Shown piece by piece: positions 59,296 through 64,000 of a stretch of 64,000 nt of DNA. Origin of the DNA: Silene latifolia. Its lineage: Eukaryota; Streptophyta; Magnoliopsida; Caryophyllales; Caryophyllaceae. The position numbers and the translations under genes were made by a program. The notes below the pieces were generated by a model. That model did no database searches. It had not been told where the DNA came from and saw only the letters and a list, made by a program, of their open reading frames with translations. How positions within the stretch are numbered: position 1 is the first letter of the stretch; every line of letters begins with the position of its first letter. Location of the stretch: assembly GCF_048544455.1 (NCBI RefSeq), contig NC_133534.1, positions 32,440,217-32,504,216 on the forward strand. The letters run 5' to 3'.

Positions 59296-61878
59296 CTACA
59301 AAGACCAAAAACAGACCATGAATCAGAAAGAAAGCTTCGTGTATTAAAGTGAGAAGGAGATGAATAACTGCCTATTTAATAGCAAATCGTAATATTGTAT
59401 ACACTGTTTATGATTATGTTCCCGTTATTCTTTTGTAAATATGTCGTCACATAATTGTAATTTACCATATTTGCATTGTATGTATATTTGCATATATACT
59501 CCAATTGGGAGATGGAATAAGATGAGAAACACGTATTCTAATCAATCTTTTTATGTTTCAGTTTTCATTTCTTCTAAGCAAACCAGGTTCTCTCTTTCAA
59601 AAAAGAAAAAACAAACAGTAAAGCAATTCGCGAAAATCAATGGCAGTTGGGTACGTTTCCAAATCCAATTCATCTTAGGAAAATTACTCCTTACACAGTT
59701 CTTTCTAAAGATGGTCCTGGACCTCGTGTATTAGCTTTCTTTTGCCGCTGGTTTCATGCCTATACGAGATACACATTAAGATAAACAAATATTTTAGTGA
59801 GTCGTGGTCAGAATGTTGTTACTGCATAGTGCTAATTTCGACCAACTAATTTGTAAAATTTGCCATTTTATATGCATACATGATTTTTGAGTGATTTCAA
59901 CTCTCTTAATTATTAGACTCATATACGTTCCCAAATTGATAAACCTCACTTGATATGAATGTGTCATTAATTAATTATGATTTTTTGCAAGTTGACCTTG
60001 AAACGCGACAAATTGCTAATAACATTCTGTTTGGACCCATCGGTTTGGGAAAATCATTATAAATTGATTATTTGTGCTTTGGACCTAATTCCAACTCTCC
60101 CCACTTCCGTGACTCTCTGTATTTTCTAAAAAGTATAAAAACTCATGTATTCGATAAATTGTTATTTATTGGTGATTCTGGAAGTTACATGCTCTATAGT
60201 GCCTGTGAATGTGTGTTTGATGACAAGTTTCAAATAAAGGTTACCTTATGAATTTCGAAGTCTTAGTTTCTATGTTTTGGCAACATGTTTAGGTGACATG
60301 AGAAGTAGCTTAACCTGTAAGCCTATGTGGAATAAGTGATGACATTGAAAGATTGTGGGAGTCGTGTTTTATATGCCAATTATTACATGACGATGTCTGC
60401 AAATAGTATGAACATGAATGATAGCTAGGTTGATTAAGTGGATTGATTTGTTGCACATACTATAGATAGTAACAAGTGTGATTACGTGCAAGTAAATTGC
60501 GGTTACCTTAGCCAACGAGTCTGATTGAGTCATATATGTTACATGGTGGTTGATTATATTATCGGCATGAATATGGGATAGAACATAACATGGGTTGAAT
60601 GAATCGTTGTAGGATGAGGTAATTCGTATAATAGTCCATGAATAATGTACGATGAGTTAATGATGTTATTAATTATCATGTAAATTGAAGAAGATATACA
60701 AATAAGAAGCTAATATATTGAAACGGAAGTATTAAGTGATTTATTTGCATGAGATTATTCTAGCATGTCTAGTGATATGACAATATATGGTTGACGGTGC
60801 AAATAGATGGCTTATGTGATAACTTGAGCAGCTGAATGATAGTTAATTGATGGTAATATATTGGCGTTAAAGTGTGTACATTTCTTTTAAAAATTTTTTA
60901 TGATCCACACGAATTGACATTGAACATGTTATTAATCATGATGCAAATGATGATTGTCTTAGTATGTACTCTGCTTGTAAAAAAGTGTGTAGTAATGATT
61001 CGAACATGTGTGGGTACCGAGTTTGAGCATGATGTGGAATTACGGATTATATATGTATAACTGATTCATGTGCATATTTTAATTTATTTGGCAAGTAGTA
61101 CTAATGTGGATACAAATTTGTGCTTAATAGTGAGAACTAGCAGCTTATACTATGTATGTACAACTTAATGATTGTAATGATCATGAGTAACGATAAGATG
61201 GATTTTATTGTTTACATCCCTTGTGCATGTTCGAAAATTGCGATGAAATTGGTAACTCTGTTGGGAAGCTTGATTAGTGGCATAACAAGTCAAGCATGTT
61301 CGGTTATTTGAACTAGTATTAACCTTAATATGTAATTAAAGGTTGTGTTATTGCATATGTTTACTGTTCGAGTATATGTGCATAAACAATGATTTTATTT
61401 TATATCGTCGATAACATACTTTGTAAGTTGTTAGTAAATATATAGCACTCGTACATGTGTTCGACAACGATTGGTGAATTATGACGGTCTCCAGGGGCTT
61501 GACACTGTGTATGGTGTGGGATTTTGAGATGAGGTTATTAGTTTGTAATATGTCACGTGGTGCTGGTTGTCTACTATCCAGTTATGAGTGTAAGTTGTTT
61601 ATAGTGGTTGGTCTAGTCCTTTTGGTATTAGTTGGCTAAGTGAGCTTTGCTCTCCACTAGGGCTTTACGAGTTGTTACCAAAATGTGACATGATTTGATG
61701 ATTTACAATCTCCTGGGAATGAGCTAAATATGACAAATGAGCACGAATATTGACCTTATGTGGCGGATTATGGTCTATCATGTCGTTGAAGGTGTTGGTG
61801 GTGCACCACGAAACCTCGGGGTCTGTAGGTATATGGGATGGATAAGAAATTTCGGGACGAAGTTTGCTTTTAGGGAGA
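59296..61878. other. gene-free region, likely decayed gypsy 3' sequence
   Basis: From 59296 to 59950 there is no HSP70 first exon on either strand. From about 59950 the base composition (TG-rich, with many ATGAT/GTTATT words and frequent stops) resembles the untranslated 3' part of a plus-strand gypsy element, ending at the LTR-like start at 61879. No coding domains are recognisable. Confidence 0.45.
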
Positions 61879-62341
61879 TGTAATGTGATACTATGTTCTG
61901 TTATGTGGTTATTTGGATTCCATTAGTAAATTACTACTTCGAACATGTTTATTATATTGAATGATAGCTTCCGTGCGTGGTCGAACTATAGTTGCGTATG
62001 TTGTTTATATGTTTTATTTAGAATTGTATAGTTGCATATGTTGTTTATATGTTTTATTATGAATTGTATTTGTGAGGAATGACCGTGATATCGCGTGACT
62101 TGTGTGGTTTTATATGAGTTAGGTTACGGGGACGTAACCTTCTTTTTAAAAAGGGGGGGGATAAAATGTGACAACCCGAGTTTACTCAACTTTATGTGAT
62201 TTAGCATAGATTTTACTAGCTATGCATATGAGTTATATTATGAGTATGAGTTATACTGTGCTAATTATATGCGATGTTAGGTGTCGTTGGGTGTAGTTGG
62301 CGCGAACTTTGGGGACGAAGTTCTTTTTAAGGAGAGAAGAC
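61830..62341 (+). mobile_element. stacked gypsy 3' ends (PPT and LTR starts)
   Basis: Three times a 'GGGACGAAGTT' or 'GGGACGTAACC' word is followed by a purine tract and TG: AGGGAGA then TGTAATGTGATAC (61879), AAAAAGGGGGGGGAT then TGTGACAACCCGAG (62167), and AAGGAGAGAAGAC then TGTAATACTCCG (62342). This matches the 3' internal end, polypurine tract and LTR start of chromovirus-type gypsy elements. The pieces are short, so nested insertions or deletions must have removed the rest. Confidence 0.6.
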
Positions 62342-62465
62342 TGTAATACTCCGTATTTTAGTTGGAGTACTCGGTCGAGTACTTGGTTGGTACTCGGTCG
62401 AGTGCAATTGACCGAGTAAACCAGTTCAGCGAGTTTGACGGTTTCTATTCTGTTTTGACCAAGGG
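62342..62465 (+). repeat. gypsy LTR fragment related to the outer gypsy LTR
   Basis: Starts TGTAATACTCCGTATTT, as does the outer gypsy LTR read on its own strand (17837 leftward). It contains ACTCGGTCGAGT twice and a half site, counterparts of the ACTCGATCGAGT palindromes. It is cut after 124 bp by the copia LTR at 62466. Confidence 0.75.
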
Positions 62466-63881
62466 TGTTAGAACACATTTGGTTGATGATGCCAAGCTTC
62501 ATTTGTTATTTAATTGTTTGCCTCTTAGTTAAATTGTTTAGCAAAATTGAAGCTATTGATGATCAATGTAAGTGTCCACAAGCTATCCAAAGTAACAAGA
62601 TGATCAAGATGAAGGCAGGACAAGAAAGGCCATTGCCTAGAATGAATGTTGTAAACGAAGTAGTTAAACATATCATCTTTTTCGCATAAGTGATTGCAAA
62701 ACCATGCAACAGTCCCTGTGACTGTTGCACCACGGTTTCTGGTACTAACGTATGGAGAATTTTCGGAAAAATTCACAAGTGTTCAAAACCTTTCAAAAGC
62801 TTTATTGTGTTCAAAAGGAATATCATTTTTCAAATATGAAGAACAAAAAGAACAAAAAGAATATGCTTGCAAGTTAAATTAAAGATACAAATCTTATTAA
62901 TGCAAGTTATTTTTCATGCTAAAAATGTGTCTTTTGCTTTTTCCATTTTTGGTGAAATTGTGAGTTCCCATAATTTATGGGTAACACTCCTTGCCTTGGA
63001 AGCCTCACAAATCTGATTGTTCTTCTATATTTTTAAATGAGAATACACTCTACAAACCTATGGACATTAGAGTGAAGAAGTATTAAGATCCTTCTCTTAC
63101 ACACTTCTTTCGTCTATAAATAGCCATCTCATTTATCATTTATTTTTAAGACTTTTTAGAACACTCATTGTAAAACATTTGCAAAATCATTTCAGCATTT
63201 TAAGTTTTGTTCCTCAAATATTTGCAAAAATGTTTTCTGTTTTCAAAATTCTTCACTTGTTTTTCAAAGCTCTAAAATCTCCAAGTATCAGTTCGCTTCA
63301 CTGTTGCACAAAGAATATGTTCAATGATTCTCGTGTTTAGGTCTTAATTGTAATCTCCATGTTATTAAGTGAACCACTGAGATTCTGACTTTGTAAACCG
63401 TTGAGATAGAACTTTAAGTCTTGAAGCGGATTAGCTTTGAGCAAGGAAAAGTCTTGAAGCGGAGTAGCTTCAAGCAATTGCAACCGGAGTAGGTTGGCGA
63501 GTTATTTTCATTGTAAGGGGTTTAGTTAAGTTTGAGTAAATTTCTAAACAAGCAATAAAATAACGGTTGGACGTAAGCTCCAGAGTAGGAGCTGAATCAA
63601 TTTTTTAAACATCGTCTTCTTTGTTTATTTACTTTTATATTCGTTTATCCTTTGCATTTTTATCTACCTATCTCGTTGCCAGTGCTGTGCAACAGTCCAT
63701 CATACTGTTGCATATACCTGCTGTACCTCTGGTGAACTTACTATCCATTAAGTTTCTCAAGTTAGTACTTAATAGTTTTTACTTGTGTTTATTTTTAACC
63801 AAGTAAACGAGAAATTTTTTAAAAGATACACCTAATTCACCCCCTCCCCCTCTTAGGTGTTCAATCGTTCTTAACTCTTCA
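62466..63881 (+). repeat. 5' LTR of a plus-strand copia element
   Basis: Begins TGTTAGAACACATTTGG and ends AACTCTTCA (TG...CA), directly followed by a primer site. Length is about 1416 bp. It includes a repeated AAGTCTTGAAGCGGA (about 63416 and 63450) and the CACCCCCTCCCCCTCTTAGG stretch common near the end of SIRE-type LTRs. The partner LTR is outside the window. Confidence 0.75.
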
Positions 63882-63882
63882 A

Positions 63883-63895
63883 TTGATATCAGAGC
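63883..63895 (+). other. primer binding site of plus-strand copia
   Basis: TTGATATCAGAGC, a tRNA-Met-type site, followed by CTCGTGCTCTTGATA as in the minus-strand copia, which puts both in one lineage. Confidence 0.8.
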
Positions 63896-63942
63896 CTCGT
63901 GCTCTTGATATTGGTTAAAACCAAAGAGTTGATCCTATAGTT

Positions 63943-64000
63943 ATGGACGATTCAAAACATACTAAGTTTCCCATGTTTGAGGGAGAAAACTATGCTTGGT
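63943..64000 (+). CDS. copia gag, first 19 codons
   Basis: An ATG 47 bases after the primer site opens a frame with KFPMFEGENYAW, the usual N-terminal motif of copia gag. It runs off the window edge, so integrity of the element cannot be judged. Confidence 0.75.
   Translation, partial: MDDSKHTKFPMFEGENYAW

Noticed and set aside
59641-59760. Possible HSP70 first exon upstream of the fragment
   Set aside because: No phosphate-1 loop motif (GIDLGTT type) on the minus strand here and no matching donor site; the weak resemblance is on the wrong strand.

Overview
This is a window of a plant nuclear genome, from a eudicot; a member of the Caryophyllales is only a guess. Evidence: genes split by many GT-AG introns, long AT-rich non-coding stretches, dense LTR retrotransposons with tRNA-Met-type primer sites, several MITE families, and telo-box/site II motifs in front of a ribosomal protein gene. 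No bacterial-style operon, CRISPR array or complete tRNA/rRNA gene was seen.

Left half (1-29185): a three-level retrotransposon nest, all on the minus strand. A decayed SIRE/Maximus-type Ty1/copia element (from beyond the left edge to 29185) was split inside the RNase H end of pol by a Ty3/gypsy element (222-17837, 5-bp target duplication). That element was split inside its protease region by a second gypsy element of chromodomain (Tekay-like) type (4978-14315, 7-bp duplication). The innermost element has near-identical LTRs and one unbroken gag-pol frame of about 1479 codons. The copia element also holds a head-to-tail duplication of about 3.6 kb (20902-24524 and 24525-28139), whose right breakpoint lies inside a GC-rich hAT-type MITE that had already landed in the copia LTR.

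Middle (29186-36937): AT-rich and gene-free. It holds three Helitron-like 3' ends, a degenerate tandem array built around 'AATGTGGGAC', a small hAT-like MITE with poly-T and poly-C tracts, and a Stowaway MITE just upstream of the first host gene.

Right half (36938-59295): four host loci. They are ERGIC3/Erv46 (13 exons, 385 codons, all reconstructed in frame), 40S ribosomal protein S2/uS5 (2 exons, 280 codons, with TATA and telo-box motifs), an EF-hand protein (5 exons, 362 codons, built from a threefold internal repeat), and, convergent with the last, a 5'-truncated HSP70-like fragment with an altered phosphate loop and an unusual short C-terminal tail reached only through a frameshift. MITEs sit in introns and between genes.

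Right edge (59300-64000): decayed gypsy 3' ends (three successive PPT/LTR-start junctions) and a plus-strand SIRE-like copia element whose 5' LTR, primer site and first gag codons are visible before the window ends.

A cross-cutting observation: differences between the paired LTRs of the outer gypsy, and between the two copies of the 3.6-kb duplication, fall mostly at CAG/CTG trinucleotides. That suggests either a consensus artefact at CHG-methylated sites or an unusual mutational process, and it weakens any argument based on frame breaks in these elements.
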